Shown: positions 38,653-48,250 of the stretch, in pieces
How positions within the stretch are numbered: the stretch's first letter is position 1
How the letters are laid out: each line of letters starts with the position of its first letter
Assembly: GCF_001690525.1 (NCBI RefSeq)
Contig: NZ_LZGT01000041.1
Coordinates: 106,585 to 170,584 of the forward strand
Length of the DNA: 64,000 nucleotides
Origin: Gilliamella sp. App6-5
Lineage (GTDB): Bacteria; Pseudomonadota; Gammaproteobacteria; Enterobacterales; Orbaceae
Direction: 5' to 3'
Position numbers and translations under genes: made by a program
The notes under the pieces: generated by a model
What the model saw: the letters and a program-made list of their open reading frames with translations, nothing else
What the model was told of the DNA's origin: nothing
Databases searched by the model: none

Positions 38653-38742
38653 TATAATTTAATTAATCAGTTTATTTAATAAGCGAGCCAGTTAAAAAAA
38701 TCAAATAAAACAAAAAAATACTTGACAAAGGGGGGAGTAATG
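38653..38742 (+). promoter_or_regulatory. Promoter and start region of the lectin-like gene
   Basis: A perfect -10 TATAAT lies at 38653-38658 without a good -35. Further down AAAGGGGGGAG (38727-38737) precedes ATG 38740, a strong ribosome site. A second possible promoter, TTGACA (38722-38727), 18 bp, TACCAT (38746-38751), overlaps the ATG; if used, the transcript would start within the 7-bp repeats. The preceding 300 bases hold only the lone CRISPR-like repeat. Confidence 0.45.
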
Positions 38743-38754
38743 CAGTACCATTTT

Positions 38755-38779
38755 AAACACCAAACACCAAACACCAAAC
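38755..38779 (+). repeat. Heptanucleotide tandem repeat (AAACACC)x3 plus partial
   Basis: Three exact copies of AAACACC (38755-38761, 38762-38768, 38769-38775) and a partial AAAC follow ATG 38740 by 12 bases. With three copies the frame from that ATG stops at TAA 38797-38799. One more copy (+7, that is +1 in phase) would join it to the long downstream frame. Repeats of unit length not divisible by three at gene starts are the classical basis of slipped-strand phase variation. Confidence 0.8.
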
Positions 38780-38903
38780 CTGGCAAACCTATGTCTTAAA
38801 CTTATCAAATGAATCTATTAGACAAGTTTTAAAATTCACCTCGTTTACATTCTCAACGTTATTTCCAAAATTATCATCAAAAATATTCCCAAAATCTTGG
38901 TTA

Positions 38904-39824
38904 TTGCTGGCACTGTTGCTGCTATTGTTGTATTCATTGCGGTTACCGGCATTAACCTATAAAAATGGTCGAGGGGATAACCGTAGTGATGCCATAATAT
39001 TGCTATCGGAACCACCAGTAGCCCTCAGCTTCGCAAGACCGAATAAGGATTGGGGCACAGATGAATACGCCGGTCCTGCTGACATATGGAACCCAAATGA
39101 AGGATTTCTCATCACTCAATCAGATCCCGCATCATACGCTCTTAATTTCCCGAGCACGGGGGCTGATGGATTATTTTTTGATTTAGAGTTAGAGGGTGCT
39201 GATCCAGATCAATTGATATGGGAGCCAGTCGCACATGAGGGAATAACTGCTACCGTAACAAGGACAAGATCAAGCGATAGATGGTTTCGTGGCATGGTAA
39301 CGCGTGTTACTCTAAAGGGACCCGAGGCTAGAGCTCAATGGTACAATCCTCATCCAAGTCGGATCTCTGTGCCAAGGTTACCGCAGACATTCGAATTAGT
39401 GGGGAGAGATCGTGGTGGTAATGAGATAGTAAAATATGGATTTGTATTACAAAAGTGGTTCGTTCACCGTGGAGGTAAAGGGGATTACTCTTTTTACCAG
39501 GCAGATTGGTGTAATGGTTTAGGGTATCGTATGCCACAGGTAAAGGATCTGACTAATGCCGTATGCTTTGGTTTGCACTCAGGCCGCCACTGTGAAGGAG
39601 CCGTTGGCGCTACGCCATCATCAACGGGTAATCATTACCAGCGTCGGATTGGGGCAGGATTCTTCGCTGAATGGGGGCTGATGGCTAATTACGATGGTGC
39701 AGGCTTCAACAGCTTCGGAGACTACTGGACAGGTGAAGCCTCATTCGGTGTAAACTCAATGAGTGGTTCCGTGCGTAGTACTTATCCAAGTTTCGTCTCG
39801 TATGGAATTTGTGTAGTTCCTTAA
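38904..39824 (+). CDS. Lectin-like surface or secreted protein, phase-variable candidate
   Basis: The frame is open from 38757; its only start codon near the hydrophobic segment is TTG 38904, without a ribosome site. The likely real start is ATG 38740, now out of frame through the 7-bp repeat. Joined, the protein would have about 363 residues: a basic N-terminus (about 55), a very hydrophobic helix (SWLLLALLLLLLYSLRLPAL), a linker and beta-rich region, and a C-terminal domain. That domain has ADWCNGLGYRMPQVKDL, NHYQRRIGAGFFAEWG, FGDYWTGE and GICVVP. Paired Cys and Trp/Gly spacing resemble C-type-lectin-like domains of invasin-type adhesins. Base composition is clearly richer in G+C than the neighbours, a sign of transfer. 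Confidence 0.6.
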   Translation: MLALLLLLLYSLRLPALTYKNGRGDNRSDAIILLSEPPVALSFARPNKDWGTDEYAGPADIWNPNEGFLITQSDPASYALNFPSTGADGLFFDLELEGADPDQLIWEPVAHEGITATVTRTRSSDRWFRGMVTRVTLKGPEARAQWYNPHPSRISVPRLPQTFELVGRDRGGNEIVKYGFVLQKWFVHRGGKGDYSFYQADWCNGLGYRMPQVKDLTNAVCFGLHSGRHCEGAVGATPSSTGNHYQRRIGAGFFAEWGLMANYDGAGFNSFGDYWTGEASFGVNSMSGSVRSTYPSFVSYGICVVP

Positions 39825-39884
39825 GCATTTAGGACTTAATCCTTGAGGTGTAGGTGAATTTAAGGATAACGAATTAAAGAAAGC

Positions 39885-39906
39885 GCCTTCTGCGTAAGCA
39901 GGGGGC
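39885..39906. other. Stable hairpin with GTAA loop behind the lectin-like gene
   Basis: GCCTTCTGC (39885-39893) pairs with GCAGGGGGC (39898-39906, two G-U pairs) around GTAA. No T run follows, so it may be an RNA-stability element or part of the acquired module rather than a terminator. The rest of 39825-40154 shows nothing else. Confidence 0.4.
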
Positions 39907-40154
39907 ACGAGCCGACAAAGAAGTATCTCACAAAGGTAAATCCAGCAAAATCCATTTATTCTAGCAAAAAAATGCCAGAAATCATTTTGATTTTATTGCT
40001 TTTTTATAGATATTGTCTTTTATAAAAACAATTGCTTTACATTTTGCTCTAAAAATCCCCATATACGCAAATTGGTTATAAGATAGCAGTAGGAACAAGC
40101 CAAATTGTGAGTTAAAATAGCCTGTATTATTACAATGATTACCAAGGAAATCGC

Positions 40155-40493
40155 ATGACAATCGAAATGACAACACTCGATAAAATCAAAAAACAAATTG
40201 CCGAAAATCCGATTATTTTATACATGAAAGGGTCGCCAAAATTGCCAAGTTGTGGCTTTTCGGCTCAAGCGGTGCAGGTTTTGTCGCAATGTGGTGAGCC
40301 ATTTGCTTATGTTGATATTTTACAAAATCCTGATATTCGCGCCGAATTGCCTAAATTTGCAAATTGGCCTACGTTTCCACAATTATGGGTGGAAGGCGAA
40401 TTAGTAGGTGGCTGTGATATTATGTTAGAAATGTTTCAAGCTGGTGAACTGCAAACGCTTATTAAGCAAACTGCCGAAAAGCATAAATCCTAA
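40155..40493 (+). CDS. grxD: Monothiol glutaredoxin GrxD (Grx4)
   Basis: This cytosolic monothiol glutaredoxin binds and transfers 2Fe-2S clusters. The 112 residues contain the CGFS active site in KLPSCGFSAQAVQVL (Cys about 33), then ANWPTFPQLWVEGELVGGCDI (glutathione-binding TFPQ and GGCD motifs). AAGGAAAT lies before the ATG. Monocistronic with a GC-rich terminator. rnt follows on the other strand, as in E. coli. Confidence 0.95.
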   Translation: MTIEMTTLDKIKKQIAENPIILYMKGSPKLPSCGFSAQAVQVLSQCGEPFAYVDILQNPDIRAELPKFANWPTFPQLWVEGELVGGCDIMLEMFQAGELQTLIKQTAEKHKS

Positions 40494-40507
40494 TTAAACG
40501 ATGAATT

Positions 40508-40534
40508 AAGCGCGCAAATTGAGCGCGCTTTTTT
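40508..40534 (+). terminator. Terminator of grxD
   Basis: AAGCGCGC (40508-40515) and GCGCGCTT (40523-40530) form a perfect 8-bp stem, followed by T residues. Confidence 0.85.
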
Positions 40535-40597
40535 ATGGTAGTTATATAACGAGTAAATTAATTTTCAATTGTTTTTGTATGTTTATTCGTTTTTAGT

Positions 40598-41266
40598 TTA
40601 TTGCGCATTGTTATCGTCTTGTTGTGTCTCAGTTTCACTATCCATAGGCACTAAAGGCCACCCCCCAAGCGATTTAAGTCGATTAACAATTTTACAAAAG
40701 AGTATGGCGGTTTTTTGCGTATCATATAGTGCGCTGTGGGCTTGTTTGTGATCGAATGTAATTTGTGCCACTTGGCAAGCTTTTGCTAGCACCGTTTGCC
40801 CAAAAATCAGACCACTGAGTGATGCTGTATCAAAGGTAGCAAAAGGATGGAAAGGGTTACGCTTGATGCCTGAGCGTTCAGCCGCTGCCATTAAAAAACT
40901 ATGATCAAAATGCGCATTATGTGCAACTATCACCGCGCGCGTGCAGTCGCTGGCTTTTATGCCTGATCTAACCATTTTGAAGATTTCGTCTAAGGCGTGC
41001 TTTTCGTCCACGGCTGCGCGCAGTGGATTATTAGGGTCAATGCCGTTAAAAGCAAGTGCGGTGGGTTCTAAAATTGCATCGTTAAACGGGTTGACATTAA
41101 ATTGTAAGGATTGATCAGGTTCTAACCAGCCATCAGGCGTCATTTTTAAGGTGATAGCCGCGATTTCTAAAATAGCGTTGAGTTTTGGATCGAATCCTGA
41201 TGTTTCAATATCAATTACAACCGGATAAAATCCACGAAAGCGTTCACATAATTTGGCGTTTGGCAC
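40598..41266 (-). CDS. rnt: Ribonuclease T
   Basis: This DEDD-type 3' exoribonuclease trims the 3' ends of tRNA and other stable RNAs. Its 222 residues show Exo [12 protein letters not shown] (Asp and Glu about 19 and 21) and Exo II ..[12 protein letters not shown]. Exo III follows as [20 protein letters not shown]. Start [15 protein letters not shown] is typical. Monocistronic, convergent with grxD. The 230 bases before ybgI hold no gene; one frame (about 41354-41448) lacks a ribosome site and known family. Confidence 0.93.
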   Translation of the reverse strand: MPNAKLCERFRGFYPVVIDIETSGFDPKLNAILEIAAITLKMTPDGWLEPDQSLQFNVNPFNDAILEPTALAFNGIDPNNPLRAAVDEKHALDEIFKMVRSGIKASDCTRAVIVAHNAHFDHSFLMAAAERSGIKRNPFHPFATFDTASLSGLIFGQTVLAKACQVAQITFDHKQAHSALYDTQKTAILFCKIVNRLKSLGGWPLVPMDSETETQQDDNNAQ

Positions 41267-41499
41267 GTTAATCTATCTTATCTATCAAAAAAGGGCTATT
41301 ATGCCAGCTTTTAAGCGGTTCGCCTAGCATTGGCGTTGAGAGTTTGCATTCCATGAGTTTATCTTTATTAGGTGTCATTCTAGCAAGTTTTACGCCAATC
41401 GCGTTTAAGTCACATCAAAGCGAACGATTAGATGCCATTATTGGTTAAAGTGATTATAATTATCAATCATTATTAAACAATATTAAAACCGAGCAATCA

Positions 41500-42258
41500 A
41501 TGCAAAACTTTGAGTTAGAAAAGATCATTAACAACGAACTGCAAATTACCCGCTATCGTGACTATGCACCAAATGGATTGCAAGTGCAGGGGCGTGCGCA
41601 AGTCAATAAAATTGTGACAGGCGTTACCGCTTGCCAGTTATTGTTAGATAAAGCGGTCGAACTGCAAGCCGATGCGGTGCTTGTACATCATGGCTATTTT
41701 TGGAAGAACGAAGTACAAACCATCACCGGCATTAAATACCAACGGCTAAAAACGCTATTAACTAACGATATTAATTTATATGGTTATCACTTGCCGTTAG
41801 ATGGTCATCCCATTTTTGGCAATAATATCGAATTGGCTAATTTGTTGGGTATTTCAGTCGATAAACGCAACGATATCACCGATCTGCTTTTTACTGGCAC
41901 ATTACGCTCGCCACTGACTGCTTTGCAATTTAAACTTCAGCTTGAACAAGTGTTACACAATAACAAACGGCAAGTGCTATTTTGTGGTGATAATGCGCCT
42001 GAAGTGATTAATCGTATTGCGTGGTGTAGTGGTGGTGGGCAAGATTATATCGAGCAAGCTGCGCAAATGGGCGTAGATGCGTTTTTTACAGGTGAGGTGT
42101 CAGAGCGTACCATCCACCTTGCGCGCGAATATGGCATTAATTTTTATGCCGCTGGGCATCATGCCACCGAGCGTTATGGTATTAGAAAATTGGGCGAATG
42201 GTTAGCGAGTTGTTATGGTGTTGAGGTTATTTTCGTTGATATTGATAATCCTGCATAA
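41500..42258 (+). CDS. ybgI: Nif3-like dinuclear metal-centre protein YbgI
   Basis: This is a NIF3/DUF34 family protein of 252 residues with a dinuclear metal site. Metal-binding motifs are VHHGYFWKNE (about 62-71) and GHHATERYG (about 220-228). It forms hexamer rings in known structures. The enzymatic role is unclear: GTP cyclohydrolase-like and metal-insertase ideas exist. Single gene before dapA, with no visible ribosome site stronger than GAGC. Confidence 0.9.
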   Translation: MQNFELEKIINNELQITRYRDYAPNGLQVQGRAQVNKIVTGVTACQLLLDKAVELQADAVLVHHGYFWKNEVQTITGIKYQRLKTLLTNDINLYGYHLPLDGHPIFGNNIELANLLGISVDKRNDITDLLFTGTLRSPLTALQFKLQLEQVLHNNKRQVLFCGDNAPEVINRIAWCSGGGQDYIEQAAQMGVDAFFTGEVSERTIHLAREYGINFYAAGHHATERYGIRKLGEWLASCYGVEVIFVDIDNPA

Positions 42259-42354
42259 CAAAAGTTGAATTTACCTTAGAAATATCGCATACTTATTCGC
42301 AGATTTTTTATTCTTTACCTTATGTTATAAACCGATTATCTGAGAGGTCATTTT

Positions 42355-43233
42355 ATGTTTACAGGAAGTCTGGTTGCACTTGTTACTCCCATGGATACGA
42401 AAGGAAACGTTGACCACGTAAGCTTAAAAAAATTGGTCGAATATCATATTGCCAATGGAACATCGGGTATCGTTTCGGTGGGAACAACGGGCGAATCGGC
42501 TACGCTTGATCACCATGAGCATATTGATGTGATTAAACGAACCATCGACTATGCCGATGGACGTATTGCCATTATTGCCGGCACTGGTGCAAACGCAACA
42601 AAAGAGGCCATTGAATTAACCAGCCGAGTTGAACGTATCGGTGTTGTAGGTTGTTTAACGGTTGCACCTTATTATAACAAACCTACTCAAGAAGGTATTT
42701 ATCAACACTTTAAAGCCATTGCCGAAAGCACTGCACTACCGCAGATTTTATATAACGTGCCAGGACGCACTAGTAGTGATATTAAACCCGAAACCGTTGG
42801 TCGTTTAGCTAAAATTAAGAATATTGTCGCCCTAAAAGATGCAACTGGCGACCTTTCTAGAGTTTATCCAACGCGTAAACTGGTTGGTTCTGATTTTAAA
42901 TTATTGAGTGGCGATGATTCAACCTTTTTAGACTTTATGATTTTAGGGGGTGATGGCGTAATTTCGGTGACGGCTAATGTTGCGGCTAAAGCCGTAGCTA
43001 ATGTGTGTCAGCTTGCTGCTAATAACCAAATTCAAGAAGCCCGCACCTTAAACGACACCTTAATGACTTTACACCATAATTTATTTATCGAACCCAACCC
43101 AACGCCAGCCAAATGGGCGTGCGCAAGATTAGGTTTAATGCAAAGCGCAACCATTCGATTGCCATTGGTTGAGCTAAGTACCTCGTCGATTCCTGCCGTT
43201 GAGCAAGCATTAAAAGAGGCAAATTTATTGTAA
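42355..43233 (+). CDS. dapA: 4-hydroxy-tetrahydrodipicolinate synthase
   Basis: This TIM-barrel aldolase joins pyruvate and aspartate semialdehyde, the first step to diaminopimelate and lysine. The 292 residues carry GTTGESATL (about 43-51), the active-site Tyr in [11 protein letters not shown] (about 133) and the Schiff-base Lys in [10 protein letters not shown] (about 161). GAGAGG precedes the ATG. It is followed by bamC as in E. coli. A second DHDPS-family paralogue sits at 54425 and differs in its substrate-binding motifs. Confidence 0.95.
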   Translation: MFTGSLVALVTPMDTKGNVDHVSLKKLVEYHIANGTSGIVSVGTTGESATLDHHEHIDVIKRTIDYADGRIAIIAGTGANATKEAIELTSRVERIGVVGCLTVAPYYNKPTQEGIYQHFKAIAESTALPQILYNVPGRTSSDIKPETVGRLAKIKNIVALKDATGDLSRVYPTRKLVGSDFKLLSGDDSTFLDFMILGGDGVISVTANVAAKAVANVCQLAANNQIQEARTLNDTLMTLHHNLFIEPNPTPAKWACARLGLMQSATIRLPLVELSTSSIPAVEQALKEANLL

Positions 43234-43271
43234 TTAGTTTTGTATAACCTTTAATTAAAAAGCAGATATTT

Positions 43272-44036
43272 ATGTTAAATAATACATTGAATAAAACATT
43301 GAACAAAACCATATTTAAAAGCAATGTTATTAAAAAAACGGCTGTTTTAACCGTTTTGGCTTCTTTATTTCTTGTCGGTTGTGGTAGCGATCAAAATTTT
43401 AAGCGCGAAGTCGAAGGTAATGAAGATTACCTTAAATCACCCACTTTAAAACCGTTAGTCATTCCCAAAGGCGTTAAGGTACCGGCTGAAAGTGGTGACT
43501 TTTACGTTGATAAATCCGAATTTCATGGTGATTTAGGCAAACAGTTAGATATTAGGCCGCCAAGTTTACCAATTCCAACTATTCAAGACGCATTTGTGAT
43601 TTATAACAACGGTGCGGTCACCTTTAATGTGCCATTAAGCAGTCATGTATGGGAGCGAATCCCTGATAGCTTAAGCAAGAAAAATATCTCTATTGTTAAC
43701 CGTGACAATAATGCTATTAAAACAGGTAATGCCTTTATGCTACGTGCTGACGAAGATCAAGCCGCTCAAGCTACTTATTCAATTAAGCGACAATTATTAG
43801 GCGATACCGAAACTATTGCCATTTCAATTACTTCGTTAACTCGTGGTGCCCACAATTTGATGACGCAACCGATCGAAGTACAACGTTATGTTGTTGGTTT
43901 GTTTAATGACATAATGGATGATGTTGCGCCTGATTCAGTGCGAGTTGTGCCACCAAAAGCACAAAACAATAATGCTGAAAAAGACAATGAAAGTAAGAAA
44001 CCTGCAACAGCCGTGAATGGTACAAATCAAGAATAA
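43272..44036 (+). CDS. bamC: Outer-membrane assembly lipoprotein BamC
   Basis: This lipoprotein of the BAM complex that inserts beta-barrels into the outer membrane has 254 residues. The signal peptide ends in lipobox LVGC (Cys about 36), then comes the flexible N-terminal part (YLKSPTLKPLVIPKGVKVPA) that binds BamD. Two helix-grip domains would follow in full-length E. coli BamC (344 residues); this protein has room for only one, so it is shorter than usual. The N-terminus repeats LNKT (NTLNKTLNKTI). A hairpin separates it from purC. Confidence 0.85.
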   Translation: MLNNTLNKTLNKTIFKSNVIKKTAVLTVLASLFLVGCGSDQNFKREVEGNEDYLKSPTLKPLVIPKGVKVPAESGDFYVDKSEFHGDLGKQLDIRPPSLPIPTIQDAFVIYNNGAVTFNVPLSSHVWERIPDSLSKKNISIVNRDNNAIKTGNAFMLRADEDQAAQATYSIKRQLLGDTETIAISITSLTRGAHNLMTQPIEVQRYVVGLFNDIMDDVAPDSVRVVPPKAQNNNAEKDNESKKPATAVNGTNQE

Positions 44037-44045
44037 GTTTGTAAT

Positions 44046-44072
44046 TTAAGGAGCGCAGAGCTCCTTAATTAT
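44046..44072 (+). terminator. Hairpin between bamC and purC
   Basis: TTAAGGAGC (44046-44054) and GCTCCTTAA (44060-44068) form a perfect 9-bp stem. The following T run is broken by A, so termination may be partial. Confidence 0.6.
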
Positions 44073-44103
44073 TTATTGGCAATTGATATTAAGGTTATAA
44101 AAC

Positions 44104-44814
44104 ATGAAAAAGTTGGCTGAGCTTTATCGTGGTAAAGCAAAAACGGTATATACCACCGAAAACACTGATTTATTAATTCTTGAGTTTCGTAATGATACAT
44201 CGGCATTTGATGGTTTACGCATTGAGAAGTTGGATCGTAAAGGCATGGTGAATAACAAATTTAACTATTTTATTATGACTAAATTGCACGAAGCGGGTAT
44301 TCCAACTCAGGTTGAGGCTCTATTATCTGACAATGACGTGCTTGTCAAAAAGCTGCAAATGATTCCTGTTGAATGCGTGGTGCGCAATCGCGCAGCGGGA
44401 TCTTTAGTTAAACGTTTAGGGGTTGAGGAAGGTCAAGTTTTAAATCCTCCTACGTTTGAATTATTCCTAAAAAATGATGCATTGCACGATCCAATGGTCA
44501 ACGAATCGCACTGTAAAGCCTTCGGTTGGGCTAGCGATGATCAACTAACCAAAATGAAAGAACTTAGCTTTAAAATTAATACCATTTTGACTGATCTGTT
44601 TGATAAAGCTGGGCTAATATTGGTTGATTATAAACTCGAATTTGGCTTATTTAAGGGTGAAATTACTTTAGGCGACGAGTTTTCGCCTGATGGTTGCCGC
44701 CTATGGGAAAAACAGACACTAAAAAAAATGGATAAAGATCGATTTCGCCAAGGTTTAGGTGGTGTGATTGAGGCTTATGAGGAAGTGGCAAAAAGGATTG
44801 GTGTTTGTTTGTAA
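44104..44814 (+). CDS. purC: SAICAR synthase
   Basis: This ATP-dependent ligase of purine synthesis joins aspartate to CAIR. The 236 residues include [52 protein letters not shown] and [13 protein letters not shown], all PurC motifs. Its stop overlaps the start of the DUF441 gene (TAATG). Confidence 0.95.
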   Translation: MKKLAELYRGKAKTVYTTENTDLLILEFRNDTSAFDGLRIEKLDRKGMVNNKFNYFIMTKLHEAGIPTQVEALLSDNDVLVKKLQMIPVECVVRNRAAGSLVKRLGVEEGQVLNPPTFELFLKNDALHDPMVNESHCKAFGWASDDQLTKMKELSFKINTILTDLFDKAGLILVDYKLEFGLFKGEITLGDEFSPDGCRLWEKQTLKKMDKDRFRQGLGGVIEAYEEVAKRIGVCL

Positions 44815-45269
44815 TGTTTGCGCAGTTTGATATCTCTTTTTTGCTTCTTTTGGGTTTAGCGGCACTGTGTTATTTGACGCACAATAACACAGTGACATTT
44901 GCTGTACTGTTATTGTTGCTGTTTAAATTAACGCCACTTGACACTTATTTCCCGTTTTTAAATAAATATGGCTTAACTATCGGTATTGTTATTTTAACTG
45001 CCGCGATGATGGTGCCATTGGCGGATGGATCGTTAAAAATTAGTGATATAGCCAAATCGTTTACCACTTGGCAATCTATATTGGCTATTTTGGTGGGTAT
45101 TTTAGTCTCGTGGCTTGGCACGCGTGGTATATCGCTCATTGGTGCACATCCTACCATTATTAATGGCTTAATTATTGGCACGCTCATTGGTGTTGCATTT
45201 TTCAAAGGCATTCCAGTTGGTCCACTGATTGCTGCAGGTATATTATCGCTATTCATTGGAAAAAGTTAG
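44814..45269 (+). CDS. DUF441 membrane protein (YeaL family)
   Basis: The 151-residue protein has four or five hydrophobic spans (about 5-20, 24-40, 49-68, 85-100, 115-146) and matches the DUF441/UPF0756 family (HPTIINGLIIGTLIGVAFFKGIPVGPLIAAG). I start at ATG 44814, which shares a base with the purC stop; an upstream TTG is less likely. Function unknown. tmcA follows after 3 bases, so purC, this gene and tmcA form one transcript. Confidence 0.82.
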   Translation: MFAQFDISFLLLLGLAALCYLTHNNTVTFAVLLLLLFKLTPLDTYFPFLNKYGLTIGIVILTAAMMVPLADGSLKISDIAKSFTTWQSILAILVGILVSWLGTRGISLIGAHPTIINGLIIGTLIGVAFFKGIPVGPLIAAGILSLFIGKS

Positions 45270-45272
45270 CTT

Positions 45273-47312
45273 ATGCAAAATCCCAACAGCAACCGAAAGC
45301 TATGGGTGTTACAGGGTGAAAGTGCGCAATTATTTGAACAATTGCGTCCCATCCTTGAGCAGAACGTTGGCGATTGGGTAACTGTTACGTATCAGCCTGA
45401 TTATTTGCCTAGTCCGTTAATTGCTAATGCACTCAAGCCCCATCAAACCAAACAATTATTGGGCCAGCAGTATCGACATGCTATTTTTGATGCAACAGCA
45501 GGATTTAATCTTGATGCTTTTGCCATGCTGGTTGGTACGCTAGTGAAAGGTAGTGTTTTGATTTTGCTATTACCTAAGGATCTGACCTTTTGGCATGATC
45601 AAGACAGCCTGCGCTGGAACGAAAGTCAAAATCCGATTACTGTGCCTAATTTTGTTGCACATTTAACGGAAACTTTGGCTGAATTTGGTGTATCAATCAA
45701 TTCAACATCTTTGCCAAAAAATGTTATATCCGCCATACCTTCTTTGCTAGTGATGACCGATGCCGCTTGGAACTTAGCCGAACAGCAAGCCACATTAAAA
45801 CAGTTATTAAACAGCAATAAGTCTATAAACGTCTTAGTTGCTAAACGCGGACGGGGTAAATCGGCACTAGCAGGGCGGTTTAGCCATTATCAACGTTGCA
45901 TTGTGACCGCACCCAATAAATCAGCACTGACCTCTTTTTTTGTTTTTGCTAAGCCTACTACGCCATTTTTTGCGCCTGATGAATTAATTGCGCAGTCAAA
46001 TATTGATTGTGCCGATTATCTAATTATCGACGAAGCTGCCATGATTCCGTTGCCCATGCTTGAAAAACTGCTACAACTGGCTATTGCCAATAACTGTCGG
46101 GTATTGTTAACCACCACCGTTGATGGATATGAAGGTACTGGGCAGGGCTTTTTGTTGAAATTGCTATCGGGTAAAACATGTCAATATTTTCATCTACACA
46201 CGCCCATTCGGTGGCAGGCCGATGATATGCTAGAGCAATTTAGTGATCGGTTATTACTTAATGGTTTATTAACGCAGGACAATAGCCCTGTTACAAGCCC
46301 GTTATCAACTCAATATTCAAAGGTTGAACGCAATGATGTTGACACATTAAGGTCGATCTTTTATCTATTAAAAATTGCTCACTATCAAACCACATTAATC
46401 GATTTGAGGCGTTTATTTGATGCGCAAAACTTGTCGGTTTGGCAGGCAACAACAGACAATAAACAAATTGCGGCGGCTCTTACAATTACCGAGGGAAACT
46501 TGTCTGATAATCTAATAACCCAAGTATGGCAAGGAACACGCCGTCCTAAAGGTAATTTAGTGGCTCAGTCGCTCGTTGCTCATGCCGGAGAGCGATTGGC
46601 GGCTAAATTGCGCTCAGTTCGCATTAACCGTATTGCGGTTATGAGTGCCTACCGACGGCAACATATCGCAAAACAACTTGTACAGACGATTTGTGATCAT
46701 GCCAAAGTGCAAAATAACGATTTTGTGTCAGTCAGTTTTGCTTATAGCCCGTCTAATTATCAATTTTGGACTGCTTGTGGTTTTGTCTTGGTTCATGTCA
46801 GTAGTCATAAACAGGCAAGTAGTGGCTGTTATTCGGTTATGGCACTTAAACCACTAACCAAGTCAGGATGTCATTTAACCCTTAATTTAAAACAAAAACT
46901 ACAGCGTAATGCCTATTGGCTTAAAGATATTATCAATTTACCCTTTAACCAGATTCTTGCGAATAACGATAATTCACTATTAAAACAAGATTTAGACGCG
47001 CCCGATTTGGATGAATTAGTTGGATTTGCTCACTTTCATCGACCGTTTGAAGCCAGTTATCCCTCACTGTGTCGATTAGTTCACTACAATCAAATAAATC
47101 TGCAATCGCAATTGCAACAACCACAGCCGTTATCTTTGCCTGTGTTATCAGCACTGTTAAAAAGCAAAAACAATCAATCTTTGATTATTAATGCATATCA
47201 ACTTGCAGGTAAAGGCGCGTTAATGCAAACCATTAAGCTCGAAGTCAAAACATGGCTAATAAAGCACAGCAATAATATGATATTTGATAAAAGTACCCAT
47301 AATGATAGCTGA
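45273..47312 (+). CDS. tmcA: tRNA(Met) cytidine acetyltransferase TmcA
   Basis: TmcA makes N4-acetylcytidine at the wobble base of elongator tRNA-Met using acetyl-CoA and ATP. Its 679 residues show an N-terminal DUF1726-type region and an RNA-helicase-like ATPase with Walker A VAKRGRGKSALAG (about 189-201) and Walker B ADYLIIDEAAMIPLP (about 247-261). A GNAT acetyltransferase part follows (VMSAYRRQHIAKQLV, FAYSPSNYQFWTACGF) and then a tRNA-binding tail. Length agrees with the family. Last gene of the purC unit. Confidence 0.93.
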   Translation: MQNPNSNRKLWVLQGESAQLFEQLRPILEQNVGDWVTVTYQPDYLPSPLIANALKPHQTKQLLGQQYRHAIFDATAGFNLDAFAMLVGTLVKGSVLILLLPKDLTFWHDQDSLRWNESQNPITVPNFVAHLTETLAEFGVSINSTSLPKNVISAIPSLLVMTDAAWNLAEQQATLKQLLNSNKSINVLVAKRGRGKSALAGRFSHYQRCIVTAPNKSALTSFFVFAKPTTPFFAPDELIAQSNIDCADYLIIDEAAMIPLPMLEKLLQLAIANNCRVLLTTTVDGYEGTGQGFLLKLLSGKTCQYFHLHTPIRWQADDMLEQFSDRLLLNGLLTQDNSPVTSPLSTQYSKVERNDVDTLRSIFYLLKIAHYQTTLIDLRRLFDAQNLSVWQATTDNKQIAAALTITEGNLSDNLITQVWQGTRRPKGNLVAQSLVAHAGERLAAKLRSVRINRIAVMSAYRRQHIAKQLVQTICDHAKVQNNDFVSVSFAYSPSNYQFWTACGFVLVHVSSHKQASSGCYSVMALKPLTKSGCHLTLNLKQKLQRNAYWLKDIINLPFNQILANNDNSLLKQDLDAPDLDELVGFAHFHRPFEASYPSLCRLVHYNQINLQSQLQQPQPLSLPVLSALLKSKNNQSLIINAYQLAGKGALMQTIKLEVKTWLIKHSNNMIFDKSTHNDS

Positions 47313-47411
47313 TTGCCATTGCAGGTTATCAAGGGGGTTGTTTACAATAGTTATCCTGTTTAAGTTCAGCCCGTTTTAACTTAATTCGTTTTAATTTAAG
47401 AGGAACCGAAT

Positions 47412-48242
47412 GTGACGCAAAATAAATTAGAAAATCAAACGCAACATCGCTATTCACAAAACCACACCCACAACCCTAAAAATCAACCAACAACAGGCAT
47501 TGAGTATTTTTTAAAAGGATGGTCATTGGCGTTTAGTCCAGGTATTAAGCGATTTGTTTTTTTACCGTTAATTGCCAATATTGTGGTGATGTCAGCACTA
47601 TTTTATTGGTTTTTTACCGCTATATCGGGCATGGTGGATAGGGGAGTTACGTATATGCCAAGTTGGTTGCATTGGCTGGGATATATCATTGTTTTTATCG
47701 TAATTTTAATACTGGTTATTTTGTTTTGTTATTTCTTTAGTACGGTAACCAATATCATTGCCGCACCTTTTAATGGCTTATTGGCCGAACAAGTCGAAGC
47801 GAAGTTAACGGGCATTCCCGCGGCAGATATGTCATGGATGAGCATTATTAAAGATCTCCCTCGTATTTTTGGACGTGAACTACAAAAACTGTTCAACTAT
47901 TTAATATGGGCAATCCCCATACTGCTAACTTATTTTATTCCTGTTATTGGGCAATCGGTTACACCAGTAATCTGGTTTTTATTTACCGCTTGGCAAATTA
48001 ATATTCAATATGCCGATTATGCCTTTGATAACCACAAAATTACCTTTCACCGCATGCGTGAATTACTTAAACAAGATCGGGGCGACAATATAATCTTTGG
48101 TATCATAGTCAGCTTTTTCACCATGGTGCCGCTGCTTAATTTAATTGTTATGCCTGTTGCGGTGTGTGGCGCAACGGCAATGTGGGTTGATCGCTACCGT
48201 CATCAAGCACTATTTGACAGCAGTAGCCAAGATTTTCGTTAA
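47412..48242 (+). CDS. cysZ: Sulfate transporter CysZ
   Basis: This membrane protein takes up sulfate for cysteine synthesis. The 276 residues include an N-terminal polar extension of about 30, then LKGWSLAFSPGIKRFVFLPLIANI and hydrophobic segments at about 47-72, 92-118, 160-200 and 230-252. FNGLLAEQVEAKL and RHQALF near the end are CysZ motifs. It starts with GTG (AAGAGGA upstream); an ATG three bases earlier is followed at once by a stop. Single gene. Confidence 0.9.
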   Translation: MTQNKLENQTQHRYSQNHTHNPKNQPTTGIEYFLKGWSLAFSPGIKRFVFLPLIANIVVMSALFYWFFTAISGMVDRGVTYMPSWLHWLGYIIVFIVILILVILFCYFFSTVTNIIAAPFNGLLAEQVEAKLTGIPAADMSWMSIIKDLPRIFGRELQKLFNYLIWAIPILLTYFIPVIGQSVTPVIWFLFTAWQINIQYADYAFDNHKITFHRMRELLKQDRGDNIIFGIIVSFFTMVPLLNLIVMPVAVCGATAMWVDRYRHQALFDSSSQDFR

Positions 48243-48250
48243 GGTGGTTG

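Noticed and set aside
38904..38906. TTG 38904 as the true start of the lectin-like protein
   Set aside because: It has no ribosome site, would place the start inside the hydrophobic segment, and the frame is open for 49 codons further upstream; ATG 38740 with a strong ribosome site and repeat explains this better.
38904..39824. Target protein of a diversity-generating retroelement, because the C-terminal domain is C-type-lectin-like
   Set aside because: No reverse transcriptase, template repeat or Avd-like gene is in the window, and no second copy of the 3' end was seen.
41354..41448. Short membrane-like frame between rnt and ybgI
   Set aside because: No ribosome site, no family, and only 31 codons.
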